A stretch of 64,000 nucleotides of DNA, taken from NCBI GenBank assembly GCA_963922205.1, contig CAWUHX010000213.1, positions 558,001 to 622,000 on the forward strand, written 5' to 3'. A program made the translations under genes and the position numbers. Positions 1 through 11,171 of this stretch are shown piece after piece. The notes under the pieces were generated by a model. It searched no databases and was not told where the DNA came from. It worked only from the letters and a program-made list of their open reading frames with translations. Source of the DNA: Romanomermis culicivorax. Its lineage: Eukaryota > Nematoda > Enoplea > Mermithida > Mermithidae. How positions within the stretch are numbered: position 1 is the stretch's first letter; each line of letters begins with the position of its first letter.

Positions 1-300
1 TGCCTGTAATGCTTAGGAGCCAAATATGCTTCGCCATACAATTATTTAAGCAACTTTACAATTTTCAACAATTCTTTGTTGTAAAAAAATTTGTTGGATT
101 AACTGAACTTTGTTGAGTAAAAATGCTTGCCCTCAACTTTTCCACGTTGAAACAGCTCAACTTTTGTTGTATTGATCCTACGCAAATATTGCATGTCTTG
201 AACATAACAAAGTTATGTAGTCACTTGTGTAGTGTAACACCCAAAAGATATTGGGTCGGTTTGCCTCTAATTTCTATGATACTTTTACTCGTCTAATCTA
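1..300. other. Intergenic, with a short R-H fragment
   Basis: No gene seen. About 45-165 holds a few units of the CAACTTTACAATTTTC-type repeat that forms the fold-back array starting near 305. The rest is unassigned AT-rich sequence. Confidence 0.5.
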
Positions 301-304
301 ATCA

Positions 305-990
305 GTCCAGGAGCCCAACTTTTAACAACTAAACTTTTTTCGACAAGTTTTTAGATATTTTCTACAATTTTCAACAACTCTTTTTGAAATTTTGACATTT
401 TTCAACAATCTCTTTGCCAACTTTACAATTTTCGGCGACTTTCTGGCAATTTTCGACAATATTTCCTTATAACTTTACCAGGTTCAATAACTTTACAACT
501 TTCAACATATTTTTGAACAACTTTAGGTTTTGGAACAACACTACAATTTCCAACAAATTTTTCGACACTTTTACATTTTTAAACTACTTTTCGGAAAAAC
601 TTACATTTTTCATACACTTTCCCCAGAACTTTACAATTGTCAACAATATTTTCGGAATTTTTACAATTTGCGATATTTTTTTGCAACTTTACAGTTTCAA
701 TTTCAATAAATTTTCTCGCAATTTCCTACAACTTCTCCGAGAACTTTACACTTTTTGACGATATTTTCGACAACTTTACAATTTTCAGTAAATAGACACC
801 AAAAATACCAAAGATGAACAAACAAAAATTTTTGAAAATCGGGGAAAAATTGTCGAAAAACGTAAAAAGTTGTAAAGTTGCCAAAAAAGTTTTTGGAAAA
901 AGTTGCCAGAAAACGCCAGAAAATTTGCAGGAAGTTGTCGAAAATTGCCGAAAAATCTCTCAAAATTTTGCGAAAAATGTTAACAATTGA
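305..990. repeat. R-H fold-back array, copy 1
   Basis: About 25-30-bp units built on ACAACTTTACAATTTTC run in one direction from 305 to about 790. The same units then appear in reverse complement (GTTGTAAAGTTGCC) from about 840 to 990. The centre (780-835) is an A-rich linker that resembles the centre of copy 2 near 17560-17640. The two arms could pair as a long imperfect hairpin. Phe/Asn-rich open frames here are products of the repeat. Confidence 0.75.
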
Positions 991-1641
991 AAATCAAGAA
1001 TGAGATTACTATTGGTAATTGGTTTTTGTCAAAGCCCCCTAGCTTGAAAAATTGCCTGTCGCAGAACTGTAACTTTTGTGCAGGAGCCTAAGCCTAAGCC
1101 TGAGCATTGACAAATCTGAAAACGTGAAATGAAAAGTGAAACTTTAAAAATTCCAAAAATTGTTTATCCTGCCAAAAAATTTTCAATTTAAATTTTGAAT
1201 TTTACTATTCTCAATTTCTGTCAATTGTAGAATTTGTGATTTCAGAAAAATAGACCATTTTTCAGAATATCATAAATTCACTAAATATTGACTAGACTTG
1301 TATGATAGTCATGACCTCATGCATTCAGAATATAAAAATATGTCAGCCATACACCAATCTGACCTTGGAGCTCAATATACTATGACTTACTATTCAAAAA
1401 TGGACATTGTACCCCGTATAAACTGTGTTGTAGCATGCTTCTGCTGATTTGGGTACTTTTCATCATTTTTGGCAAAATTGAATGTTGCCTGCAGGTTTGT
1501 ATGGGACCAATTTTTGTGGACCATTCCTAGTAGTTACTGTAGCTGGATTTGGTGAGTGTGTTTTTGATTTTTTTGGATTCGAAAGCATATTCAATTATCC
1601 TAAAAATTTATATTCTTCATAATTTCAATAACACTTACAAT
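991..1641. other. Intergenic, no gene seen
   Basis: AT-rich sequence. The only recognisable item is a very short relic of the telomere-type repeat (CCTAAG units) near 1083-1107. Confidence 0.5.
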
Positions 1642-2287
1642 TTAATCATCATCAACAGGATGGTTAAATTTACACAAATAGCGTTTGAAAGAGCAATGGA
1701 AAAGTTTTTCAGTCGAAAATGCGCTTTCTTTCATTTCAATATCAACAACTTGATCTTTTTTGTTTGATACGATGAATTCTGTTCCATTATTGTGCTCAGC
1801 TGCCGGTAAGTATATATCCTCATCTCTTTTCTCATTACCCCAACAAAAGATCAAACGATAATATTTAGGCCGAGATGTGTCATTAAGACGGACCCAAAAT
1901 TCGTATGTTTCGTAGTAGCTGAAAAATAATAATTATAATATCTATACAACTATTATCTTTGAATACTCACTCTTTAGATGGAACTATTCCATATGGTAAC
2001 TTTGTTTGAACCTGTTCTGTTCTATTAACACATAGTGGATCGATACATAGCTCTAAATCTATGGCTATTGAACGAGAAATTATTGTAGAATTCAATCTAA
2101 TGTTAGACTTTGTTTACAGTTACTTACCACACACCCTGTTAGGAAAATGGTCCAGGAACACGGATACATTTTTGGCACCACCCATTACTTTGCCGCTTAT
2201 GTGATAGATTTCACCGGTTTCCAGCAGTTTGACACTTCCCAACAATTGAGCAAACATCAAACCAAACAAGTGTATCAAACAGTTCAT
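1642..2287 (-). CDS. Secreted galectin-like protein, 3 exons
   Basis: Exons 2287-2128, 2064-1971 and 1918-1642 join through GT-AG introns of phase 1 and phase 2 into an uninterrupted 176-codon frame. Seen: a hydrophobic N-terminus (residues 3-17) that fits a signal peptide; four N-glycosylation sequons (near residues 40 and 67 and in NDTS and NNGT); six or more Cys; and a WGNEKR stretch in the last exon. The motif order (GEIYHISGKV..GAK..V, then WG.E.R, then a Phe/His-rich end) resembles a galectin carbohydrate-binding fold, but the canonical H.NPR is absent, so the family call is inference. An ACAG acceptor lies two bases before the ATG, suggesting trans-splicing or a 5'UTR intron. A paralogue lies at 53969-54393. 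Confidence 0.65.
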
Positions 2288-2289
2288 AT

Positions 2290-2470
2290 CTGTAATAGTA
2301 TCATGGGTTAGAAAATGTTTCAATTACATGTCAATCTTAGTATTCAGAAATATGGAAAAATAATTTGAGAAATATTCAACAGCAACAACTGGTAGGGCCA
2401 TTAAACCTGAATCACATTAGTGTACTTGAGTTATTGGAAAACTTTCATCTAAATTGTACATATTGCTGCG
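2290..2470. other. Upstream flank of the galectin-like gene
   Basis: No feature assigned. It probably contains the promoter or an outron of the gene to its left. Confidence 0.3.
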
Positions 2471-2571
2471 TTTGAGGTGAAATTCTTGGATGCTAGCAAG
2501 ACAAACCACTGCAAAAACATTAGTCAAGAATGTTTTCATTAATCCCATGGACGAAAGTTAGAGGTTTGAAG
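2471..2571 (+). pseudogene. 18S rRNA fragment
   Basis: About 100 bp closely follows the universally conserved SSU rRNA segment: GAGGTGAAATTCTTGGAT, then CAAGAATGTTTTCATTAAT, then ACGAAAGTTAGAGGTT. Several substitutions and the lack of flanking rRNA show it is a captured fragment. It runs directly into an R-I element at 2576. Confidence 0.85.
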
Positions 2572-2575
2572 CTGA

Positions 2576-3020
2576 CTTTCTAGAAATAAAAATTATATGG
2601 AATTTTTGGAGTGAAAATAACTTTGGAAAGTAGGGTGTAGCCAGGAATTGAACTGGTAACCCAATTTGAAAAATAGGATGTAGCCAGGATTCAAACTGGT
2701 AAACAAGGTTTGACTCCTGGCTACACCCTATTTTTCAAATTTGTTCTTACTCCAAAAATTCCATATAATTTATATTTCAAAAAAGTGAGCAACTTTATTT
2801 GTCGGCAGTTTGAAGCAGCAGGAATGCTGCTACTTGCCAAAGGTTGTGGGTTCATGACCACCAAGCATTTGAGTTGCATGCTAAAAATGGGAGCCAAGGG
2901 AAGCACCTTAATCTGGGTTCACATTGTAGTGTGGTGATCTAGTGTTGAGGATGTCAGCCGGTAATGCTGGTAACCCAGGTTCGGTTATCTAGTTCCTGGA
3001 TACACCCTATTCTTCAAAGC
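2576..3020. repeat. R-I element, copy 1 (tRNA-like inverted ends)
   Basis: Member of a dispersed family with copies near 19650, 21175 and 41155. It has the ends AATTATATGGAATTTTTGGA and GGGTGTAGCCAGGA in both orientations. The plus-oriented half (about 2915-2990) contains A-box-like (TGATCTAGTG) and B-box-like (GGTTCG) sequences, which suggests a tRNA-Glu/Asp-like ancestor. This copy is rearranged, with extra tandem GTAGCCAGG pieces. Confidence 0.65.
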
Positions 3021-3061
3021 TCGAAGCTGATCAGGTTGTAGAATTCAAAGTAGATTGCATC

Positions 3062-3110
3062 TAACACACATATCCTATGATATATTTTTAACACAATGAT
3101 TGCACTACAT
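3062..3110 (+). mobile_element. LTR-C copy a, left part (split by LTR-B)
   Basis: Weak similarity to the 5' part of LTR-C (ACACATATC, then TTGCACTACAT). It is placed here because the sequence resuming after the LTR-B insertion at 4526 continues LTR-C. The left border is uncertain. Confidence 0.4.
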
Positions 3111-4525
3111 TGTCACATGCCGATCAATTTTGCCCAACGTCACATGATTCACATCATGCAGGTACTTTATGTTTTTCCCCACTTTTTGTTTTACAGTTAC
3201 ATACTCTTATTTTTGTGTTTCATTCATTATATTTTACATGCATTCTTGTGTGCATTTTTGTGTTTCATTTCTGTTTCATATTTGCGTTTTCATTTTCATT
3301 ACGTTTTGTTATTTTTCCATTGCGCATGTAGACTACAGTATGTAACCCATTTGTTAGAATTTCCGCCAAGATAAGCTCTACAAGGGCATGGCCATAATTG
3401 GAGCATTACATGCACCTCTTGTCAGTAAAAACTAGCGATGTTTTGCAATGCAAAATGACTAGTTTGGAAATTCTCAATAAAAAACGTTCATATGTTTTAG
3501 CATGGAGAGTGAAACTGGCCCCAATGCTGAACGTATTCGAACTGGAAAATGTCTATGTGACCATAGGCATCTTCTGCAGCGATTTCCACTGCAGAAGTTA
3601 GCTTGGGCATTGTTAGCTCCGCCCAAGGCATACTGTAGGTCTGCGAGGCCCTTTAAAAGGGCCTGTTTCATTAGTTTTGTACTCATTTTTGGGCCTACAT
3701 TGTTTTCTTCTGCACAAAGCGTCTTGCATCCATTGACTATATTTTATATTAATTTCCATACATTGCGTCGGCCGCCTATGTTTTCGAATAAATTTGTATA
3801 AGACCTCGTGTCCATTGCTGTGTTACTGTACCCCTGCATAGGAGTTACCGGTCGCCCTCCCACCTAGTACCTGCCTGTCACTCCATTAGTGGACCGCTTG
3901 CATTGCCCACCGACCCATTTTGCAGTACACCCTGCACTGAAGCCAAACCATACTGTTGTCACCCCTGTTTCCTGTTGTCCAAGGATCCGTGAACCTGTGA
4001 ACACGTCGCCCCACGCCGAGTTTTAGTTGAGAGAAGGACCAGGTAAGTCTTGTCAGGGAATTATTGTTGTTGAGGGTATATTTGTGGGAACCCTTTCCTA
4101 AGCTGGTTTTCCCTTGAGAATCCCCTCAGTTTGAGTAGCCCTTGTACCCATTGGACTAGGGCCAAAAGGGGATTTGGGTTTACAATCGGGTCCCCTACAG
4201 TAGGCCATTCCACAGATGGCCTTGTCCTTCATTCTCACTGAATGGGACTAGGGATTGCCACCCCTGACCGGGCAGCGTTGTCCATTACCCTACAGCAGAA
4301 CCCAAAGACAGCGCCATAGTACCCTATAGACCCTCCTATAGCCAGTACTAGCTGGGCCAGGTTCCCCAAATGAATACCAAAGGAGCCACCTGAGGGGCTC
4401 ACACCATGTCAATCACAGTGACATGGCCGCATTTTTATCAATATGGTATGGGTTTTTACCATCAATGTGATTGGTCACCAAATCTACTTAATGTGACATG
4501 GCTCCAGTTTTCCTTCAATGGGACA
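3111..4525 (+). mobile_element. Solo LTR, family B, copy 1
   Basis: A 1415-bp unit starting TGTCAC and ending GGGACA, with the 4-bp target duplication acat at 3107-3110 and 4526-4529. Two relatives (13248-14568 and 49144-50349) have different perfect 4-bp duplications, which fixes the ends. An AATAAA sits near 3788. There is no internal gag-pol, so this is a solo LTR left by recombination. Open frames inside it are not conserved between copies. Confidence 0.85.
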
Positions 4526-4821
4526 ACATGATGTGCAGGTACATTTACCACTAATGTTCTAGAACCTTCCACAACATTCTGTAATATTCTGTTCATGTAC
4601 AATCCACAACGTTCTAGAGTATTCTATCATTTTCCATGATGGTATACAAGCTGTGTTATATTGCATAGTCATTCATTTATTTATTGTACTATTCAATACA
4701 TTACTATTGTATGTTGTGTTAGTTAGCCTTATTAAACTCTGCTATTGCCAAGCTAGTATTCACAAATTATCCTTAGCCTGATCTATTTTCAACTCTGTAC
4801 AGTCTTAATTCAAGACAAAAT
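4526..4821 (+). mobile_element. LTR-C copy a, right part
   Basis: Matches LTR-C copies b and c from GATGTGCAGGTAC onward: the heat-shock-like TTC/GAA array, the TGTACTATT and TTAGCCTTATTAAAC blocks, and the terminal ATTCAAGACA. The LTR-B at 3111-4525 sits inside it with an acat duplication, so LTR-B inserted into an older LTR-C. Confidence 0.65.
4557..4569 (+). promoter_or_regulatory. Heat-shock element in LTR-C copy a
   Basis: TTCtaGAAccTTC is a perfect three-box inverted array of the type bound by HSF. Further TTC boxes follow within 60 bp. Function is inferred from the motif only. Confidence 0.5.
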
Positions 4822-4904
4822 ATATGTGGAATATTGTCTTGTATTGTGAATAGAATGTAAGTACAACACCCCACAAACTGTACAATTTAGGGAAAATAAA
4901 CTAC

Positions 4905-5060
4905 TGTAGTGAATATATTCATTTAATATACAGCTAAATATGCAAATATATTTTTCATCATTGCAATGAACGTATTAATTTAATATACAGCAATATATGC
5001 AAATCTAATGTTTGGGCATTTTAGCGAACATAATTTTATATACAGCAAAAATGCAAATAT
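4905..5060 (+). repeat. Short tandem array
   Basis: Three diverged units of about 60-70 bp, each with TTTAATATACAGC followed by ATGCAAAT. Confidence 0.6.
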
Positions 5061-5751
5061 GACGTTCCCATAATTTTTTTGAACAACTAGTGAAATAACC
5101 GTTTTGCTTATAGCAGCACTTTTGGATGGAATGCCTAACTAGAAAAAGAAGTATGCAAAAAAATTTTCAATCTTAATTCACATGGCAAAGTTCAGCAGAA
5201 AAGGAAAACATGGTGTGAAAAATTCAGAATTCTTTATGATTTTTTGACCAGAATTTACTAGTTGATACTTGAGGAAATATACAATGATACTGGATGGTGC
5301 TGGCATGCTCCCAGATTAAGTATTTGAAGACTAATAGCCAGATCAGGTTGGGCATGCACTTGGAGCCATAACCAAACTGGCAAATGTTTGGGCAATCGTG
5401 CATTAAGGAGTTGATAATCATCATGCAAATTATGGCATTGTTAAAAAAATATCAAAGTCACAACTGTTCTCCTCCCAGCAAGCAGCACAGTGGCTCTAAC
5501 GTGTATTAGTATACAGCAGAATACCTATGCTAAAAAATTGCTTTACTCATCTACCAACTCGCAAATGCCCTTTGCTTCCACTAGCAGCTCTATGTCAAAA
5601 ATTTGTGGTATATTCTTTGAAATTTTCCAAAACTGTTGTCCAAAGTTGTCAAAAAATTTAAAGTATAATAAATATTGCTTAGAATATTAGGTTGCTACAG
5701 TAAACTTAAACTTTAAACCCATGTTTGAATTTTCAAATAGCATAATGCATC
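5061..5751. other. Intergenic; R-H end fragment at 5600-5740
   Basis: 5600-5740 resembles the end of R-H copy 2 near 17760-17920 (GTTGTCAAAAA, then TTAGAATATTAGGTT, then CCCATGTTTGAATTT). No supported gene; the two short open frames here have no splice or similarity support. Confidence 0.5.
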
Positions 5752-6169
5752 TGATACATATCTTACAGTATGATCACTTAATATAATGTGCAAGTATGAT
5801 GTGATGCATACCTCACAGTATGATCACATGACATAACGTGCAGGTACGGTTTATGTATTGTGTTGTACCAGAAAGTTCTAGAACCTTCCACGATATTCTA
5901 TAATATTCTTTTATATTCTACAAGATTCTAGAACATTCCGTGATCTTCTGTGATACTATATAAGGTGTGTTGTTTTGTACATTGAGTCATTTTATTTATT
6001 GTACTATTTAGTACTTGGATATTATTTAGTGCTTAGATATATTTGTCTCGTGTTAGTTAGCCTTATTAAACTTAACTTTTTACCAGCTATTATTCCAGTT
6101 GGATATTTACCAATTATCCTAAGGCTAATCTATTTGCAACTTAGTCCAGTCATTATTCAAGACACAACA
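5752..6169 (+). mobile_element. Solo LTR, family C, copy b
   Basis: A 418-bp unit from TGATACATATC to GACACAACA, with near-matching 5-bp flanks gcatc (5747-5751) and gtatc (6170-6174). It contains about 46-bp subrepeats around GATCAC, a heat-shock-element array, a TATA box, and then an R/U5-like part with TTAGCCTTATTAAAC. It aligns over its length with the copy at 11989-12427, whose 5-bp duplication is perfect. Confidence 0.8.
5871..5965 (+). promoter_or_regulatory. HSE array and TATA box of LTR-C copy b
   Basis: 5871-5888 reads GAAagTTCtaGAAccTTC, a perfect four-box HSF site. 5926-5938 reads TTCtaGAAcaTTC, a second three-box site. Several isolated ATTC boxes lie between them. CTATATAAGG follows at 5956-5965. 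This is the layout of a heat-inducible core promoter. Activity is inference. Confidence 0.65.
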
Positions 6170-6174
6170 GTATC

Positions 6175-6600
6175 AAAGCAGACTTTTAGACCCTAAACAT
6201 TAAGTGGTGTAAAGCTCATGATTTTAGTACACATGGCTGTGAAACACACATAGATTTGTAATGTAAACAAATGTTTGTGAGTGCATGTTGTTTCCTCCAG
6301 CATAAGTAGTCATGGCTGTCACATGAAGCCTCTGTATGTATTAAAGTGATGAGTAAGAACTTTTTGAGCATTCTGTTCGGTGAAAAAAGATTTCTGATGG
6401 AAAAAGGACATGTGCAGTTTACACTCAATTATGTTACACTCTGTTGTTTACAATCAGCAAATGTTTTATTGAATTTTCCGGGTCTTGTCTTTCTTAATGT
6501 ATGCTCTAACATACGGGGCTATACTCTGCTGTTACAACAATTTTTTTTTTCATTTAAAGGTCATACAATCTAGGTAAATCTATGAGCCCTATGCTAACCC
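6175..6600. other. Intergenic, nothing assigned
   Basis: AT-rich sequence. Short open frames on both strands lack splice or similarity support. Confidence 0.4.
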
Positions 6601-7215
6601 GAATAATAGTTTGTTGTCCATAGCGAACAAACGGCAGTCCCTATTTTTCAAATGGGATTTTAATGGAAAGATTTGTGGGATTGAATTTTACAGTTTACTG
6701 TAGTAGGATGGAAAACTGTATTTTTTGAATGGTATTTTTGTGGAAAGATTTTTGCATCACCATTTCATAAATTTGCTGTAGGAGGTAATTAATTTGCCAC
6801 TAAACTGTAGTTTATATTTTTTTAATGCTTTTTTCCTGGAATAATTTGTGAGTCAAAATTTTGCAGTCTACTGTAAGATAGAGTTACAGATTGATCAAAC
6901 TGTAGTTTGTATTCTTCAAATGTGATTTTTTCAAAAAGAATTGTGGAACAGATTTCCACAGTTTACTGTAGGATTGAATTTCTTTCTGACTTAACTGCTG
7001 TCAGTATTTTTCAATTGCTATTTTCCAACAAAGATTTGAAGGGCCCGATTTTATCCATTACTGTAGGATGGAATCAATTAGCAGCTGAGATTTCATGGTA
7101 TTATTTTCCAAATTCTATTTTGTTGTAAAAATATTTCTGACAATATTTTACTCTTCACTCTTAAATGGATTTATTCACCAAACTGCAGTAAAAGTCTAGA
7201 GTTTACTGGTATTAG
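6600..7215 (+). repeat. Degenerate tandem array, about 95-bp unit
   Basis: Roughly six units, each with a TTTACTGTAG core, an ATGGAA or TTGAATTT stretch and a TTTTTGGAAAGATT stretch. The CTACAGTA word is frequent across the window. Confidence 0.6.
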
Positions 7216-7489
7216 GACGTCTGGTGGCCACCCATCTCATAACGTGTGTAATGCAAAAAGTACCTACAATAATAGGGTAAAATGTGCGATGAGGCGTAAA
7301 TGGTATAATGTGCCTGCTGAATGATAGCCTAAGCTGGAAGTCGGAATTTGGAAGTGCAGTCAGCCAATGTCAGCGACAAAAATCCTGGGATTTTTTCACT
7401 TCTGAATTGAGTTTTCTGTAAATTGCCTATTGATTCCATAGAGTCGCTGATGCTCACTGATCACTTTTAAATAGGGCTTGAGCCTAAAG

Positions 7490-7610
7490 GGTCACTTATA
7501 CTTGTTATTCTGACAGAATGGAATAGATCGCCAACAGCTAGGAACCTTCAGTCAGAAAATCCACTTTCGATTGGGAAACATAACTGCAGTTTTGTAGAAA
7601 ATGACTGATA
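7490..7610 (+). pseudogene. Fragment related to the 54-kb galectin-like paralogue
   Basis: About 120 bp aligns with 53985-54095 read on the minus strand. It begins GGGTCACTTATACTTG and ends AACTGCAGTTTTGTAGAAAA. In the 54-kb locus the matching codons are the C-terminal part of the open frame. Here only a short frame ending VEND remains, so this is a dispersed or dead copy. Confidence 0.5.
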
Positions 7611-7714
7611 GTAACCTTCAAGCAAACTGACTGAGATGAAAATTTCCCTTCATTCAGTAACTTTGTGTCAATTGCATTCTGTTCCGTTTCACCAAAAAAG
7701 GCAAGTACACCCTT

Positions 7715-8065
7715 GACCCTTGAGCCTAAGCCTAAGACTAAGCCTGAGCCTGTGCCTGAGCAAAAGCTCCAGCCTAAGCCTAAGCCTAAGCCTAAGCCTA
7801 AGCCTGAGCCTGAGCCTGAGCCTGAGCCTGTGCCTGAGCCTGAGCCTGAGCCTAAGCCAAAGCCTAAGCCTAAGCCTAAGCCTAAGCCTAAGCGTAAGCC
7901 TGAGCCTGAGCCTGAGTCTGAGCCTGAGCCTGAGCCTGAGCCTAAGCCAAAGCGAAAGCCTAAGCCAAAGCAAAAGCCTAAGCCTAAGCCTAAGCCTAAG
8001 CATCAGCCTGGGCCCCAGCCTAAGCCTGAGGCTAAGACTAATCCCGAGCCTAAGCCTCAGCCATG
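7715..8065 (-). repeat. Interstitial telomere-type array, degenerate
   Basis: About 57 hexamers of CCTAAG/CCTGAG on the plus strand, so TTAGGC/CTCAGGC on the minus strand. TTAGGC is the standard nematode telomere repeat. It is more diverged than the arrays at 15890 and 18594. The Lys-Pro-Glu-Pro frames read through it are not genes. Confidence 0.9.
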
Positions 8066-8890
8066 TTCATACTGTTGCCTTACGCATCATAACCAGTTCC
8101 TAAGAATAAGCCAGGTTTTTACTATTGCCTAAAGTTACCAGTCATAACCACTTACTGTAGGTACCTTTTGCATTACACACATTATTGGATGAATGGCCAC
8201 CAGGCACGCTAATATCGAGCTTACTGTAGGAAGAAAACTTTTTTCAAATACCGGAAAAAGTACATTCAAAATTTTCATTTTTAAATATTTGAATTTTCAT
8301 ACTTTATTTGTTTATTTAAAATTTTAATTATTTCTTCTCTAATTTCACCACAGTTTATTTTAAAACTGATTTTATTCAAAGCCAAATGTTCATATTTTTA
8401 ATGACATATAAAAAAAATCATTGAATAATGTGACTGAGTCAAAGCTTGAAAACTTTGAATAAAAACTGCAGAAAAAAATTAAATTGATCATAAAAACAAA
8501 AAGACCCCCAAAAAACTTTTTAAAAACAACTTTATCATTTTAGGACCAAACTTCTCAAAAATTGCTTCCTGCTGTGTTTCTGTGCTCCATGGCAATGCAT
8601 GACAATTGGAGTTATATTCACTAATTTTGGATCAAATTTTGAAAGCACAAAAATAGTATTGTCTAGCAATGAAATCCCCACAAGATTTTAGTCTTAAATA
8701 ATAAAATATTTGCCATATTTGATCCATTTCACTCCATGGATGACATAGTCCTGCAACTGCTTTTACTATATACATTCCGTCAACTAGCTTACCAGTTGAC
8801 TGCTCAACTTGATAACTTGAAATAATTTTGAATAAAAATTCTTCCTGTCAAATTTTCGGCGCTACAGAATGAAAATTTTATGCACCTTAA
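8066..8890. other. Intergenic, AT-rich
   Basis: No gene or clear repeat. TTACTGTAG words occur at both edges. Confidence 0.4.
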
Positions 8891-8891
8891 C

Positions 8892-9029
8892 CTTTCCTGC
8901 CAATCAGCTCATCTAAAGCAAAAGCTTTCAATACAGCTTCAAATTTCGTGATTTCTGTTGGATCTAGATCAAAATTGGGAATGAAAAAAGAAATCACACA
9001 GCTGCATTCTATAACCCACTTGATGATGT
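8892..9029 (-). CDS. Possible exon sharing a DLDPT motif
   Basis: A minus-strand frame of about 46 codons ends at a donor (AAAG/GTTAAG, donor at 8891). It contains DLDPTEITKFEAVLKAF, close in DNA and protein to DLDPTGIKILK in the 127-aa gene at 55342-55867 (both carry GATCTAGATCC). The 5' limit and remaining exons were not found. It could equally be a broken copy. Confidence 0.35.
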
Positions 9030-9740
9030 AATATTAATGTAGTTGATCAATTCTCGAGATATCAAGTCAGTAGAAACCAATGATATATTCATGTTGATGG
9101 ACACCTAAAGAAATAATCATCCTTCCAATTCCTGATGATTCTGTTTCTCTTGGACAACTCTTCATTTCCTAACAAATACTCATACATATTTCCAAAAAAG
9201 CAGGGACTAATGGAATATTGGTACTTGGTCATCTTCATAAAGACTAGTTTCAAACAGGTTCATTCCATGTTTTTCGATTTGATTCACGATGAAAAAAGTG
9301 ATCACTTAATATTTCCGCCTTACGTTTTGATGCCAGATGCTGTTCAGATATAATGTGTTGTACTGTACTTTCAGTTTTCATCCCTTTTTTAATCTTCACT
9401 TTACATTCTTGCCCACTTTACAACCATGGGCATGTGTTGTAGTGTGTTTCCGCCAATTTTTCAAGATTTTCTGATTGTTTGTCAATTTCATAAAAACGCC
9501 TGCAAGTACAACATGTCGACCATACTCGACCTGGCCCAGCATGACGGTTACTGTAGAAGATGAATTTTGTGAATTAGTTGGTGAAAAAATGATTGATTAT
9601 TCTCATGTGCCTCACCTTTTATATTATAACTAGTACTTCGCCTGTGCATTATTCGCCTTGCCTTTATGTTAGTAAGACGTCAGACTTTGGAAGGGGCGAT
9701 TTTATAGGTAAGTTTTATAAACAAATGTTTAGTTAGGAAA
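9030..9740. other. Unassigned
   Basis: Contains a 72-codon plus-strand frame at 9135-9353 without splice or similarity support. No repeat recognised. Confidence 0.3.
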
Positions 9741-10046
9741 GTGTCGCCTTGTCTGACTAGTTTTAGTCAGGCATTTCTTGGGAAGGTAGGATCTCCTGTA
9801 CTGGACTTCTCCCCTCTGAGGGAGGAGTCATTCCAAAGTTTAGGGCAGGTGCAGGGAAGCACTGGGGTTATGGTTAATCCCTGGCTATCTCTCCTGCACC
9901 TCAATTCCTCTTACTGGTTTCGCCTCCTTCCTCTGACCCCACGGATCAAGGAGGCAAGAAATCAGTCAGAGCCGCCCAAAGATCAATCAAAAATTTTTCA
10001 AATACAACACATGTTTCCATCATGCTATTGCATCACTGAACAGTGA
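9741..10046 (+). other. Unexplained 101-codon open frame
   Basis: A locally GC-richer stretch, open for 101 codons. No motif, signal peptide or splice context is recognised, and composition unlike the flanks hints at a transposon or LTR piece. I cannot call it a gene. Confidence 0.25.
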
Positions 10047-11171
10047 TTCCTTATATTCCTATTATAAGAAAGTAGTTAGTCATTTTTCCCACAAGCTCTG
10101 CAAACTTTTTTTCTATTTTAAATCATGAAATCTTTGATTTCCCGATTTAGAATATTGTTTGTTATTTTCTTTTGAGTTGTTTTTTCATCATAGTATATTT
10201 TTTCCAAAAGGTGTACATGCCCTGGGCCAACAGTGGTAGGTCCTAATTGTTAAGGTCTGAACTTTTTGGAAAACTCCTGCATAAACCATTTTTGGTTTAA
10301 AAATAATTTCTTATTCTCGCTGGATCATCAAGCAAGAGTCTCAAACCCTAAGCACAAAATAACAAATAACTAAAATAACAAAACTATAACTAAAATAATT
10401 GAACTATAACCTGAATAACTGAACTACAACTAGCATAACTGAGCTATAACTAAAATAACTGAACTGAAAATACACATTATTTGCTTCAAAAAAATATTAC
10501 CCATATGAATCTGTTGGGGCCTGTGAGACCCTTTCTGCAATGACACATCTGCTTTGCACCAGACACTGTTTTTTTGCATTCATCAGATTCCTCGTGGTTA
10601 TTTACCCCAGAATACTGTCAGCCCGATGCCAAAGGCCCGTCTGAAGTATGAGATATTGCAGATACCCAATCAGATGAATCATACATGCTGCCCATACCGA
10701 CTAATATTTCCTGCACTGTATGAGGTATCAAATGCTAGAAAACATTCTAGAAAAAAATGGCTGGAACAATTCCGACATGGTAAAAAGCATTACGCATGTG
10801 AATAAACACATTTTCACTTGTTTCTGACGTTTTTTCAAAACTGACAGCAAAAAACTGACCCAGGGGGACAAAAACAAATTGAATCGAATTTTGATTACAG
10901 TAAACTTGCTTCATTTTAGTTCCAAAAAATCCAATTTTTCTTGCCCATCTAATGCAAAAAACCATTTGTATTTATCTTCAATAGGTAAAAAGTTAGGGGG
11001 AATTGATTGAGACATGCGCTTTTGACATGGGGTCTATATGGATTCATATGGGTTAAATAAAAAGGTGATATGACTTATATATTATATAATATCTGATTTT
11101 AGTACAAAAATTACCATAAATGGAATAACACAACTGAACAGCAACATTCTAAAGAATAATGATTCAAACTT
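10047..11171. other. Intergenic with small minisatellite
   Basis: 10366-10470 is a short array of about 20-30-bp units based on CTATAACTAAAATAACTGAA. The rest is unassigned; a frame at 10554-10805 has no support. Confidence 0.5.

Noticed and set aside
3096..3801. Several 67-99-codon frames
   Set aside because: Lie in LTR-B and are not preserved in its other two copies.
5224..5424. 66-codon minus-strand frame with balanced composition
   Set aside because: No start context, splice site or similarity to support it.
7665..8132. Lys-Pro-Glu-Pro repeat proteins and their Ser-Leu and Arg-Leu shadows
   Set aside because: They are frames through the TTAGGC/CTCAGGC hexamer array; every frame is open because a hexamer array has no stops.
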